Shown: positions 1 to 5,702, counted from the stretch's first letter. The stretch: 6,731 nt of DNA from Defluviitaleaceae bacterium (GCA_009787435.1 WRFW01000138.1:1-6731), one strand, 5' to 3'. The notes: a model not told the origin generated them from the letters alone. A program made the numbers and translations.

Positions 1-35
1 GCCACTATTAACAAATATATTATTTTTTCTTTCAT
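1..35 (-). CDS. N-terminus of an unidentified exported or membrane protein (partial)
   Basis: Only the start of this gene is in the window. On the minus strand an ATG at 35-33 opens the frame M-K-E-K-I-I-Y-L-L-I-V and then leaves the window. The start is supported by an AGGGGG ribosome-binding site nine bases upstream, the same type of site used by hutH. A charged Met-Lys-Glu-Lys start followed by a hydrophobic run looks like the beginning of a signal peptide or membrane anchor, which is an inference from eleven residues. A good minus-strand promoter at 205-233 would transcribe it, with a 121-bp repeat (87-207) occupying most of its leader. The product cannot be identified. Confidence 0.55.
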   Translation of the reverse strand, partial: MKEKIIYLLIV

Positions 36-86
36 TTTGCTTTTCCCCCTATAACTTCTTTTTAGTGTGGGTTAATATCTTAGGTT

Positions 87-207
87 AAATTGGGTATCTC
101 TAAAAATTCCTTTTAGTCGTTTTTAGTTCACCTAAGATAGCTTGATTTTAAAGCTATCTTTAATGCACATCTCTAAAAAACCTAAATGTTTTTAGAGATA
201 CTCAATT
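87..207 (-). repeat. Long intergenic repeat, copy 1 (121 bp, folded)
   Basis: The ends are inverted repeats: AATTGGGTATCTCTAAAAA at 88-106 and its near-complement at 189-207, with one mismatch. Inside are a perfect 10-bp stem (134-143 with 151-160, 7-nt loop) and an 11-bp stem (169-179 with 189-199). Read on the minus strand, this unit aligns over its whole length with 2393-2511. Shared blocks are AATTGAGT, TCTAAAAAC, GTGC, TTAAAGATAG, GGTGA and CTAAAAACG. It lies between divergent genes, in the predicted leader of the gene at the left edge. It may be a MITE-like repeat or a structured leader RNA; there is no coding capacity. Confidence 0.75.
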
Positions 208-233
208 ATAACACAAAAAAAAAACATTTGCAA
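205..233 (-). promoter_or_regulatory. Minus-strand sigma-70/sigma-A type promoter
   Basis: Read on the minus strand, TTGCAA (228-233) is followed after exactly 17 bases by a perfect TATAAT (205-210). Transcription would start near position 198 and run leftward through the long repeat into the gene beginning at 35. The -10 box overlaps the end of the repeat, whose first bases on this strand are AATTGAG. The -35 hexamer is a palindrome and could also serve the opposite promoter of hutH. Confidence 0.55.
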
Positions 234-256
234 ATTTAAAAAAAATATGATAAAAT
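228..256 (+). promoter_or_regulatory. Probable hutH promoter
   Basis: TTGCAA (228-233), a 17-base spacer and TAAAAT (251-256) match a sigma-A promoter reasonably well. They would start transcription near 263, leaving a short leader before the hutH start at 306. It shares the palindromic TTGCAA with the divergent minus-strand promoter. In such AT-rich DNA a weak -10 match is easily found by chance, so confidence is moderate. No operator or riboswitch was recognised here. Confidence 0.4.
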
Positions 257-305
257 TTTCTTATGATAAGCTTGAAAATTTTTGTATACTTTAAGGGGGC
301 AAATG

Positions 306-1814
306 ATGAAAATTAACGATAATTTAACATTAGAAGAATTAGTTTCTGTTGCACGCTTTGGCGAAAAAGTGGAGCTTTCAGAAGAAGCTGTAAATAGAAT
401 AGAAAAATCTCGTGAGCGAGTTTTAAAAATAGTCCAATCAAAAGAAGTAGTTTATGGAATAAATACTGGTTTTGGTGAATTTGCAAATAAAGTAATCCAT
501 AGTGATAAACTTAAAGAGCTTCAAAAAAATCTTATAGTTAGCCACTCGGTTGGTATTGGTTCGCATTTGCCTGTGGATGTTGTTCGGGCTATGATGCTTT
601 TAAGGGTTCAGTCTCTTTCTAAGGGTTTTTCTGGTGTACGTTTAGAGCTTGTCCAAACTTTTATAGACATGCTTAATGCGGGTATCACTCCAGCAGTGCC
701 TGAAAAAGGCTCTTTAGGGGCAAGCGGAGATTTAGCACCCCTTGCCCATATGGCACTTCCTTTGATTGGTTTAGGTGAAGTTTATTTGGGTGGAAAATTT
801 ATGACAGGTGCGGAAGCTATGAAAGCTTGTAATATAGAAATTATTTCACTCGTAGAAAAAGAAGGCTTAGCATTAATAAATGGTACACAAATGATGTGTG
901 CTATAGGTGCTTTAACTGTTTATGATGTGGCAGATTTAAAAAAAGAAGCCGATATTGCGGCAGCTCTCACTATGGAAGCCTTAAATGGTGTTACAAATGC
1001 TTTTTCAGAAGAACTGCATAGCATACGTCCGCATAAAGGGCAAATTGAAACAGCTAAATCTATACTAGCTCTTTTAGAGGGGAGCGAGCGAGTAACGAAG
1101 CAAGGTGAACTTCGTGTGCAAGATGCTTATGGCATTCGCTGTATTCCGCAAGTGCACGGTGCAAGCCTTGATTCTATAAACTATGTAAAAAGCGTAATAG
1201 AAACTGAAATAAATTCTGTTACAGATAACCCAATAATTTTAAGCGATGGCACAGCAGTTTCAGGCGGGCATTTCCACGGGCAGCCTTTGGCACTCGCTTT
1301 AGATTTTTTAGCAATAGCCACAGCAGAGCTTGCAAATATCTCAGAAAGAAGAATTGAAAGGCTAGTAAATAGCGATTTAAATAAAAACGCATTGCCGCCA
1401 TTTTTAGTTAAAGAGGGCGGTTTAAACAGCGGCTTTATGATAGCACAATATACAGCGGCTTCTTTAGTTTCTGAAAATAAAGTTCTTTGCCACCCTGCTT
1501 CTGTAGATAGTATTCCATCTTCAATGGGGCAAGAAGACCATGTGAGCATGGGTTCAATTTCTGCAAGAAAAGCTATGGAAGTTTATTTTAATAGCCGAGG
1601 GGTAATAGCTATAGAGTTTTTAGCCGCCGCCCAAGCTCTAGACCTTTCAGAAACTAATAAGCCTTTAGGCAAGGGCACAGCAAAAGCATATGAAACTATA
1701 AGAAATATGATATCTGCCTTAGAAGCCGATAGAGAGCTTTATTATGATATTAACAAGGCAACATTTCTTATAGATTCTAAAGTTATTTTAAATGAAGTTT
1801 TTAAAACTGAATAG
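306..1814 (+). CDS. hutH: Histidine ammonia-lyase (HutH)
   Basis: HutH removes ammonia from L-histidine to give urocanate, the first step of histidine degradation; it is a cytoplasmic homotetramer in known members. The 502-residue protein is full length for the family. The Ala139-Ser140-Gly141 triad inside GSLGASGDLAPL forms the MIO electrophilic cofactor. YGINTGFG (Tyr50) holds the catalytic tyrosine region. Ser79-His80 and the QEDHVSMG motif near the C-terminus favour histidine over phenylalanine or tyrosine as substrate. Start: two ATGs lie at 303 and 306; an AGGGGG site (294-299) is 6 bases from 306 but only 3 from 303, so 306 is preferred. A longer frame from a TTG at 282 includes the ribosome-binding site and is not used. 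No hutU, hutI, hutG or hutP is in view, so the gene appears monocistronic and converges on the next gene. Confidence 0.97.
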   Translation: MKINDNLTLEELVSVARFGEKVELSEEAVNRIEKSRERVLKIVQSKEVVYGINTGFGEFANKVIHSDKLKELQKNLIVSHSVGIGSHLPVDVVRAMMLLRVQSLSKGFSGVRLELVQTFIDMLNAGITPAVPEKGSLGASGDLAPLAHMALPLIGLGEVYLGGKFMTGAEAMKACNIEIISLVEKEGLALINGTQMMCAIGALTVYDVADLKKEADIAAALTMEALNGVTNAFSEELHSIRPHKGQIETAKSILALLEGSERVTKQGELRVQDAYGIRCIPQVHGASLDSINYVKSVIETEINSVTDNPIILSDGTAVSGGHFHGQPLALALDFLAIATAELANISERRIERLVNSDLNKNALPPFLVKEGGLNSGFMIAQYTAASLVSENKVLCHPASVDSIPSSMGQEDHVSMGSISARKAMEVYFNSRGVIAIEFLAAAQALDLSETNKPLGKGTAKAYETIRNMISALEADRELYYDINKATFLIDSKVILNEVFKTE

Positions 1815-1843
1815 CTATAATAAGTATTTTAAGTTTTTTTCTT

Positions 1844-2299
1844 TCAAAAAAATGCTTCAAAAACATTTAAAAACACAATACTTCCTAGTGATAGGAGCAG
1901 TGCCATACAATATTCTTGTTTTTCGCTTTTATATTTTGAAGTTATAAAAAAATAAGTAAATATAAAAATTATTGATTGCGGAAGCACCCCTATTCCTATT
2001 ACTTGAATTAAAAAGCCTATGCTTAAACCTCTTAATATAAATATCGGTATGGCTAAGGCTTTATTTTTCAAAAATCCTATAACCCACAGTGCTATTATAG
2101 ACCAAAACCGAAGAAGACTAACGAAAGAAAAACTTCCCAAACTTGGGTTAATCATCTGCGAAAAGGATATCATACTATCGCTTGAATAGTATGCTCCCAA
2201 CTGCTCAGCCAGATTTGGTATATTATTGCTTACTATGCCGTAAAAAAAGCCTAAAATTAAGCCTAGAACTAGGCTGCTAATTAACATATACTTGTCCAT
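1844..2299 (-). CDS. SpoIIM-like (stage II sporulation protein M family) integral membrane protein
   Basis: This 151-residue protein is very hydrophobic, with about four membrane segments (roughly 5-25, 63-80, 84-118 and 128-150). The C-terminal half shows a pattern I associate with the SpoIIM/DUF95 family: a Trp-x-x-Gly turn (LWVIGFL), a conserved Pro, then RGLSIGF, and finally a Gly-x-Leu-Pro-Gln (GVLPQSIIFIF). Family members are often about 200 residues, so this one is short, and the membership is from memory of the pattern. SpoIIM acts with SpoIID and SpoIIP in peptidoglycan remodelling during forespore engulfment; shorter relatives occur outside sporulation. ATG 2299 is the first possible start after an in-frame stop just upstream; no clear ribosome-binding site precedes it. 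It converges with hutH (29-bp gap) and diverges from the SRP RNA promoter. Confidence 0.6.
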   Translation of the reverse strand: MDKYMLISSLVLGLILGFFYGIVSNNIPNLAEQLGAYYSSDSMISFSQMINPSLGSFSFVSLLRFWSIIALWVIGFLKNKALAIPIFILRGLSIGFLIQVIGIGVLPQSIIFIFTYFFITSKYKSEKQEYCMALLLSLGSIVFLNVFEAFF

Positions 2300-2333
2300 A
2301 TTAAAATTTATGTGTTAGTTTGAAAAAATATTC

Positions 2334-2362
2334 TTGACTTTTTCAAAAAAATTAGTTATAAT
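2334..2362 (+). promoter_or_regulatory. Strong promoter of the SRP RNA unit
   Basis: TTGACT (2334-2339), a 17-base spacer and a perfect TATAAT (2357-2362) form a near-consensus sigma-A promoter, expected for an abundant stable RNA. Transcription would begin near 2369. That is about 175 bases before the SRP RNA body, and I see no comparable promoter closer to it, so the intervening repeat is probably transcribed as a leader. Confidence 0.75.
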
Positions 2363-2392
2363 CTTATTTGTAGTGTTTGAATTGCTCTTTAA

Positions 2393-2511
2393 AATTGAGT
2401 GCCTCTAAAAACTGTTAAGGTTTTAGAAAGGTGCGTTAAAGATAGTCTTTCTTTGAGCTTTTCAAGGGTGAGCTAAAAACGGCCAAAGGGAGTTTTTGGA
2501 AAAGCCCGATT
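2393..2511 (+). repeat. Long intergenic repeat, copy 2 (about 119 bp), in the SRP RNA leader
   Basis: This stretch aligns end to end with the reverse complement of 87-207. The 5' part folds as a hairpin closed by GTGCCT pairing with AGGTGC and by CTAAAA pairing with TTTTAG. The conserved TTAAAGATAG follows at 2436-2445. The 3' part folds with GGG pairing with CCC and CTAAAAAC with GTTTTTGG around a GGCCAAAGGGA loop. It is bracketed by a 9-bp inverted repeat, TTTGTAGTG (2367-2375) and CACTACAAA (2521-2529), so it would stick out as a closed domain of the leader transcript. Confidence 0.75.
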
Positions 2512-2542
2512 ATAAAAATTCACTACAAACTTAAATTTGTTT

Positions 2543-2818
2543 AAAATTTCGTGCAGCTGGGGAGGTAGCGGTGCCCTGCACCTACAATCCGCTATAGTAG
2601 GGGTCATACTCGCTCTAGGCTCGTTTTTTGTTGGGTTTAGCCATAGTTTTTAAAATGTTGAAGGTGAAATCTTACGCAACTTAGCTTTGTGAATCGTGTC
2701 AGGTTCTGACGAAAGCAGCACTAAGCAAATACCTAAGTGTGCCGTGAGGCAGCTTCGCCAGAGTTTTAGAGCTATTAAGCACTGATGAACGCTTGTCAAA
2801 AGCGGGTGCACGAATTTA
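2543..2818 (+). ncRNA. ffs: Signal recognition particle RNA, large Bacillus/Clostridia type (scRNA)
   Basis: This is the RNA scaffold of the signal recognition particle, which with Ffh delivers nascent membrane and secreted proteins to FtsY and the translocon. The Alu-domain signature GGGGAGGTAGCGGTGCC (2559-2575) followed by CTACAATCCGCTATAG matches the B. subtilis type. The S-domain shows GTGTCAGG (2696-2703) opposite AGCAGCAC (2714-2721), the Ffh-binding helix 8. The ends pair: CGTGCA (2550-2555) with TGCACG (2807-2812), continuing into flanking A/T pairs. About 276 nt agrees with the 271-nt B. subtilis RNA. The tetraloop is UGAC instead of the common GGAA. The neighbourhood, SRP RNA before dnaX-ybaB-recR, is classic. 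Exact ends are estimates from pairing. Confidence 0.93.
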
Positions 2819-2840
2819 AAATATAAAAAATATATACGAA

Positions 2841-2876
2841 GCATTGCTTTTTATTAAAATTAGCAATGCGTTTTTA
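2841..2876 (+). terminator. Rho-independent terminator of the SRP RNA
   Basis: GCATTGCT (2841-2848) and AGCAATGC (2862-2869) form a perfect 8-bp stem with a 13-nt loop. A G and then five T residues (2871-2875) follow. It lies about 20 bases past the SRP RNA body, so it ends that transcript and separates it from dnaX. Confidence 0.75.
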
Positions 2877-2897
2877 AAATTTTCTTAAATATTTGAT

Positions 2898-2943
2898 AAT
2901 TGAGCACATCTAAAAACGACTAAAGTTTTTATCTTGCTCAATT
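2898..2943 (+). repeat. Short intergenic repeat (46 bp hairpin)
   Basis: AATTGAGCA (2898-2906) pairs perfectly with TGCTCAATT (2935-2943). After a small internal loop, TAAAAAC (2911-2917) pairs with GTTTTTA (2925-2931) around a GACTAAA loop. It has the same termini as the long repeats and the CTAAAAACGACTAAAG core of their 3' half, so it looks like a short or internally deleted form. It lies between the SRP terminator and dnaX. A weak promoter-like TTGCTC (2934-2939), 17 bases, TATAGG (2957-2962) overlaps its right arm and might serve dnaX. Confidence 0.7.
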
Positions 2944-3011
2944 AATTATTTAGATTTATAGGTTTTGATATTTAAGAACTACCAATAAGAGTGAGAATAT
3001 AAATAAAATTG

Positions 3012-4265
3012 ATGACATCTTTGTATAGAAAATATAGACCTGTCAATTTTGATTTAGTTTTTGGGCAAAATCATATAACGAAAACTTTGCAAAATCAAAT
3101 TAGGGACTCTAATATTAGCCATGCTTATCTTTTTACTGGCGTTCGTGGCACTGGTAAAACGAGCGTTGCTAAAATTTTTGCACGTGCCATTAATTGTGAA
3201 AATGAAGAATTAAAGCCTTGCAACGTTTGTGAAAGCTGTGTTTCTATTCTAGCTAATCGCTCTGCAAATGTAATAGAAATAGACGCTGCAAGCAACAACG
3301 GTGTAGATAATATTAGAGATATAAAAGAAGAAGTTAAATACCCCCCGGCTACTGGTAAGTATAAAGTTTATATTATAGATGAAGTTCATATGCTTAGCAT
3401 AGGGGCTTTTAATGCTATGTTAAAAACATTAGAAGAGCCCCCTAGCTATGTAATTTTTATACTAGCAACTACAGACCCTAATAAAGTGCCTGCTACTATT
3501 CATTCAAGAGTGCAGCGTTTTGATTTTAGGCGTATAGCTGCAGAAGTTTTAGCTGAAAATATCCGTGATTATACATTAAAAGAAAACATAAACATTACAG
3601 ACGATGCTCTTATGTATATTGCCAAGCTTGGTGATGGTTCTGCAAGAGATACTCTAAGCATTTTAGACAAAGCGGCTTCAGTAAACAGAGAATTAGACCT
3701 TAAATCTTTGCAAGAAATTTTAGGCAACATAGATAACGGAATAATAGAGAGCTTGGCAGAAAGTATTTTATTAAAAGATACAAAAAATATAATTGATACA
3801 ATTGAGCATATAAACAGTTTAGGTAAAGATTATATAAGTTTAGTTCAAGACCTTATAGCACATTTTAGAAATTTGCTAGTTAAATCTATTTCAGATAATG
3901 ATAAACATTCAGCCGTGTTAATTTATTGTTTAGAAGAGTTAATAATCCTTTCGCAAACTATTAAAAATGAAAAATACCCGCGCCTTTTCGTTGAAGTTTA
4001 TTGTATTAAGCTAGCCCTTAGAGACGAAGCTTATAAGGCTAGTCCATTAGATAATAAAGAAACTAGCCAAAGAGATAATATTGGTGCTTCTAAAAAACAA
4101 CCTTTAGAAGAGCAAACACCCAAAAAGCCTGCTTTGAAAAATTGGCGAGAAGCTTTAAACAAACAAGAGCCGACGACCCCAATAGAGCCTATTCAATCTG
4201 GGCTTACTGAGGAACAAGTGAGCGACTTAGAAAATAAAATAAATGCTAATATAGAATGGAGATAA
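3012..4265 (+). CDS. dnaX: DNA polymerase III clamp-loader subunit DnaX, short (gamma-like) form
   Basis: DnaX is the ATPase motor of the clamp loader that puts the beta sliding clamp on primed DNA. The 417-residue protein starts with the typical LYRKYRP. It has Walker A GVRGTGKT (43-50), four zinc-binding cysteines (62, 70, 73, 76), Walker B IIDEVH (Asp123-Glu124), the sensor ATTDPNKVP and the arginine finger SRVQRF (Arg166; the usual SRC cysteine is Val). A clamp-loader collar domain follows to about 340, then about 80 polar, Pro/Lys/Gln-rich residues. The tau-type C-terminus that binds polymerase and helicase in longer homologues is not evident. A TTG at 3009 directly precedes ATG 3012; only a weak GAGTGAG site lies upstream. 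It heads the dnaX-ybaB-recR operon, with 7 bases to ybaB. Confidence 0.96.
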   Translation: MTSLYRKYRPVNFDLVFGQNHITKTLQNQIRDSNISHAYLFTGVRGTGKTSVAKIFARAINCENEELKPCNVCESCVSILANRSANVIEIDAASNNGVDNIRDIKEEVKYPPATGKYKVYIIDEVHMLSIGAFNAMLKTLEEPPSYVIFILATTDPNKVPATIHSRVQRFDFRRIAAEVLAENIRDYTLKENINITDDALMYIAKLGDGSARDTLSILDKAASVNRELDLKSLQEILGNIDNGIIESLAESILLKDTKNIIDTIEHINSLGKDYISLVQDLIAHFRNLLVKSISDNDKHSAVLIYCLEELIILSQTIKNEKYPRLFVEVYCIKLALRDEAYKASPLDNKETSQRDNIGASKKQPLEEQTPKKPALKNWREALNKQEPTTPIEPIQSGLTEEQVSDLENKINANIEWR

Positions 4266-4272
4266 TCAAATT

Positions 4273-4575
4273 ATGAACATGACAAATTTAATGAGACAAG
4301 CACAAAAAATGCAAAAGCAAATGGAAAAAAAGCAAGAAGAGTTAACCCTTAAAACTTTAGAAGTTAGTGGCGGCGGTGGTGCTGTTAAAATAACTATAAC
4401 TGGTATAAGAGAAATAAAAGAAATAAAAATAGACCCAAAAGTAGTAGACCCAGAAGATGTTGAAGGCTTAGAAGACCTTATAATGTCTGCTGTGAATGAA
4501 GCTATCCGCCAAGCAGAAGATTTACACAATAATGAAATGAGTAAAATTTCTGGCGGCGTAAACTTGCCTTTCTAA
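4273..4575 (+). CDS. ybaB: YbaB/EbfC family nucleoid-associated protein
   Basis: This 100-residue protein belongs to the YbaB/EbfC family, small DNA-binding dimers that coat or organise the nucleoid and often sit between dnaX and recR. The layout is typical: a Met/Gln/Lys-rich N-terminal helix (5-25), the glycine run SGGGGAV (32-38) leading into beta strands, an acidic segment with DPEDVEGLEDL, a helix, and the family-like GGVNLPF end. A GGAG site at 4258-4261, inside the last dnaX codons, supports ATG 4273; a second in-frame ATG at 4279 is possible. Its close spacing after dnaX suggests co-transcription and perhaps translational coupling. Confidence 0.95.
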   Translation: MNMTNLMRQAQKMQKQMEKKQEELTLKTLEVSGGGGAVKITITGIREIKEIKIDPKVVDPEDVEGLEDLIMSAVNEAIRQAEDLHNNEMSKISGGVNLPF

Positions 4576-4595
4576 TTACTTAATTTTATATTTTA

Positions 4596-5189
4596 ATGAG
4601 TTTATACGGTAAGTATTTGCAAAATTTAATTGAAGAGTTTAGCCGCTTGCCCGGTATCGGTTCAAAATCGGCGGCTAGGCTTGCTTTTCATATAATAAAT
4701 ATGGAAGATGATAAAGCTAAAAAGCTTGCAAATGCAATATTAGAAGCAAAAATAAGCACACAATATTGTGGGCTCTGTTTTGCTATTACCGATTCTAATC
4801 CTTGTTCGCTTTGTGCCAATCCTAAAAGGCTTAAAAATACTATAATGGTAGTGGAAGATAGTAGAGATATGGCAGCGTATGAAAAAACTAAAGAATATAA
4901 AGGGCTTTATCACATTCTTAATGGCGTTATAAGCCCAATGCTAGGCATAGGACCAGACCAGTTAAAATTTAAAGAGCTTTTAACCCGTTTAGATGATAGC
5001 GTTGAAGAGGTAATCGTTGCTACAAACCCAACTATAGAGGGTGAAGCAACTGCAATGTATTTAAAAAAATTAATAGGAAGTATAGTTAAAGTTACTAGAA
5101 TAGCTCATGGAATACCAGTGGGTGGTGATTTAGAATATGTAGATGAAGTTACCCTTGCAAGGGCTTTAGAGGGTAGAAGAGAGCTTTAA
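4596..5189 (+). CDS. recR: Recombination mediator protein RecR
   Basis: RecR works with RecF and RecO to load RecA on SSB-coated gapped DNA during recombinational repair. The 197-residue protein is full length. The order is a helix-hairpin-helix (LPGIGSKSAARLAFHI, 18-33), a zinc finger with Cys58, Cys61, Cys70 and Cys73, a Toprim domain starting at IMVVEDSRD (83-91) and including GLYHILNG and ATNPTIEGEATA, and a C-terminal end with GGDLEYVDEVTLARAL and GRREL. It lies 20 bases after ybaB in the same operon. The gap is nearly all A/T with no ribosome-binding site, so initiation probably depends on upstream translation or is weak. An intergenic repeat begins on its stop codon; the C-terminal residues are normal, so the protein is not altered. 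Confidence 0.97.
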   Translation: MSLYGKYLQNLIEEFSRLPGIGSKSAARLAFHIINMEDDKAKKLANAILEAKISTQYCGLCFAITDSNPCSLCANPKRLKNTIMVVEDSRDMAAYEKTKEYKGLYHILNGVISPMLGIGPDQLKFKELLTRLDDSVEEVIVATNPTIEGEATAMYLKKLIGSIVKVTRIAHGIPVGGDLEYVDEVTLARALEGRREL

Positions 5190-5240
5190 TTGAGCACCTC
5201 TAAAAAGCTTAAGTTTTTTGAAAGGTGTGTTAAAGATAGC
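5188..5240 (+). repeat. 5'-half copy of the long intergenic repeat, starting at the recR stop
   Basis: This 53-bp stretch matches the first half of the long repeats: AATTGAGCACCTCTAAAAA, a short loop, then GAAAGGTG and the conserved TTAAAGATAG. It folds with CACCT pairing with AGGTG and a run of A-T pairs inside. The 3' half of the long repeat is missing; AT-rich sequence with another 9-bp A/T stem (5244-5252 with 5264-5272) follows instead. The first AA of the repeat is shared with the TAA stop codon of recR. It may act in ending the recR transcript, but there is no T-run directly behind it. Confidence 0.65.
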
Positions 5241-5300
5241 CCATTTATATTTCTTTTTATTCCAAATATAAAAAAAATTATAAAAGTTTTAAAAAAGGGC

Positions 5301-5329
5301 TTGACAAACACCCAAAATTGTGTTAAACT
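5301..5329 (+). promoter_or_regulatory. tRNA operon promoter
   Basis: A perfect TTGACA (5301-5306), a 17-base spacer and TAAACT (5324-5329) form a strong sigma-A promoter with an extended TG (5321-5322) just before the -10 box. Transcription would start near 5336, about 13 bases before the Phe tRNA. The quality fits a stable-RNA operon. Confidence 0.8.
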
Positions 5330-5348
5330 ATTATTTGTTGTTAAATAA

Positions 5349-5421
<73 letters not shown>

Positions 5422-5431
5422 GCTTTATTTT

Positions 5432-5530
5432 TTAACGTTTTTATAGAGCCCTATATTATTTTAAAATTATGTGTGTTCCTTTAATCTCATTTTTTATATT
5501 TTGTAGTTAATTACACTTAAAAAACGTTAA
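5432..5530. repeat. Inverted repeat bracketing the spacer between the two tRNAs
   Basis: TTAACGTTTTT (5432-5442) and its exact complement AAAAACGTTAA (5520-5530) lie at the two ends of the 110-bp spacer between tRNA-Phe and tRNA-Gly. In the precursor RNA this 11-bp stem would loop out the spacer and end one base before the Gly tRNA. The stem is mostly A-T, so its stability is modest. No gene is seen in the spacer. Confidence 0.6.
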
Positions 5531-5531
5531 T

Positions 5532-5602
5532 GCGGATGTAGTTCAATGGTAGAACTCCAGCCTTCCAAGCTGGCTACGTGGGTTCGATTCCCATCATCCG
5601 CT
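5532..5602 (+). tRNA. tRNA-Gly (anticodon TCC)
   Basis: GCGGATG (5532-5538) pairs with CATCCGC (5595-5601), and T5602 is the discriminator, as is usual for bacterial glycine tRNAs. The anticodon stem CCAGC/GCTGG encloses CTTCCAA, with TCC at 5564-5566, reading GGA and, by wobble, GGG. The T arm contains GGGTTCGATTCCC. CCA is not encoded. A run of seven T residues (5602-5608) begins at the 3' end and may help end the tRNA transcript. It lies 110 bases behind tRNA-Phe. Confidence 0.96.
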
Positions 5603-5621
5603 TTTTTTATTACTTATATTA

Positions 5622-5669
5622 AATTGGGTATCTGTAAAAATCGTTAAGTTTTTATAAATATACTCAATT
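5622..5669 (-). repeat. Short intergenic repeat upstream of the effector-binding gene
   Basis: AATTGGGTAT (5622-5631) pairs with ATACTCAATT (5660-5669) with a single G-T wobble, and TAAAAA (5635-5640) pairs with TTTTTA (5649-5654) around a TCGTTAAG loop. The termini match those of copy 1 (87-207) in the same orientation. It is followed by ATTATTTTT, so it could act as a weak terminator for the tRNA transcript. A TATACT at 5659-5664 within it might serve as a -10 for the next gene, but no good -35 is in place. Confidence 0.65.
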
Positions 5670-5702
5670 ATTTTTCAAATTCAAAAGAGGATTGTTTAAT
5701 AT

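Noticed and set aside
282..305. Earlier hutH start at a TTG codon
   Set aside because: The extra codons include the AGGGGG ribosome-binding site and do not resemble HutH N-termini.
1181..1549. 122-codon and 60-codon minus-strand frames inside hutH
   Set aside because: They are opposite-strand shadows of a full-length, well-conserved HutH and encode no recognisable domain.
1831..1857. T7/A7 hairpin between hutH and the SpoIIM-like gene as a terminator
   Set aside because: The stem is nearly all A-T with a CTTTC loop and overlaps the last codons of the minus-strand gene; too weak to call with confidence.
2650..2844. 64-codon minus-strand frame
   Set aside because: It lies on the opposite strand of the SRP RNA S-domain, whose motifs explain the sequence; there is no ribosome-binding site.
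4091..4098. A-run TAAAAAAC in dnaX as a programmed frameshift site
   Set aside because: The AAA AAA is in phase for slippage, but the -1 frame ends near 4210 and gives a product not much shorter than the main one; no stimulatory hairpin or Shine-Dalgarno-like sequence was apparent.
4266..4529. Minus-strand frame over ybaB
   Set aside because: A shadow of ybaB; its Ser/Pro/Cys-rich product is an artefact of the complementary strand.
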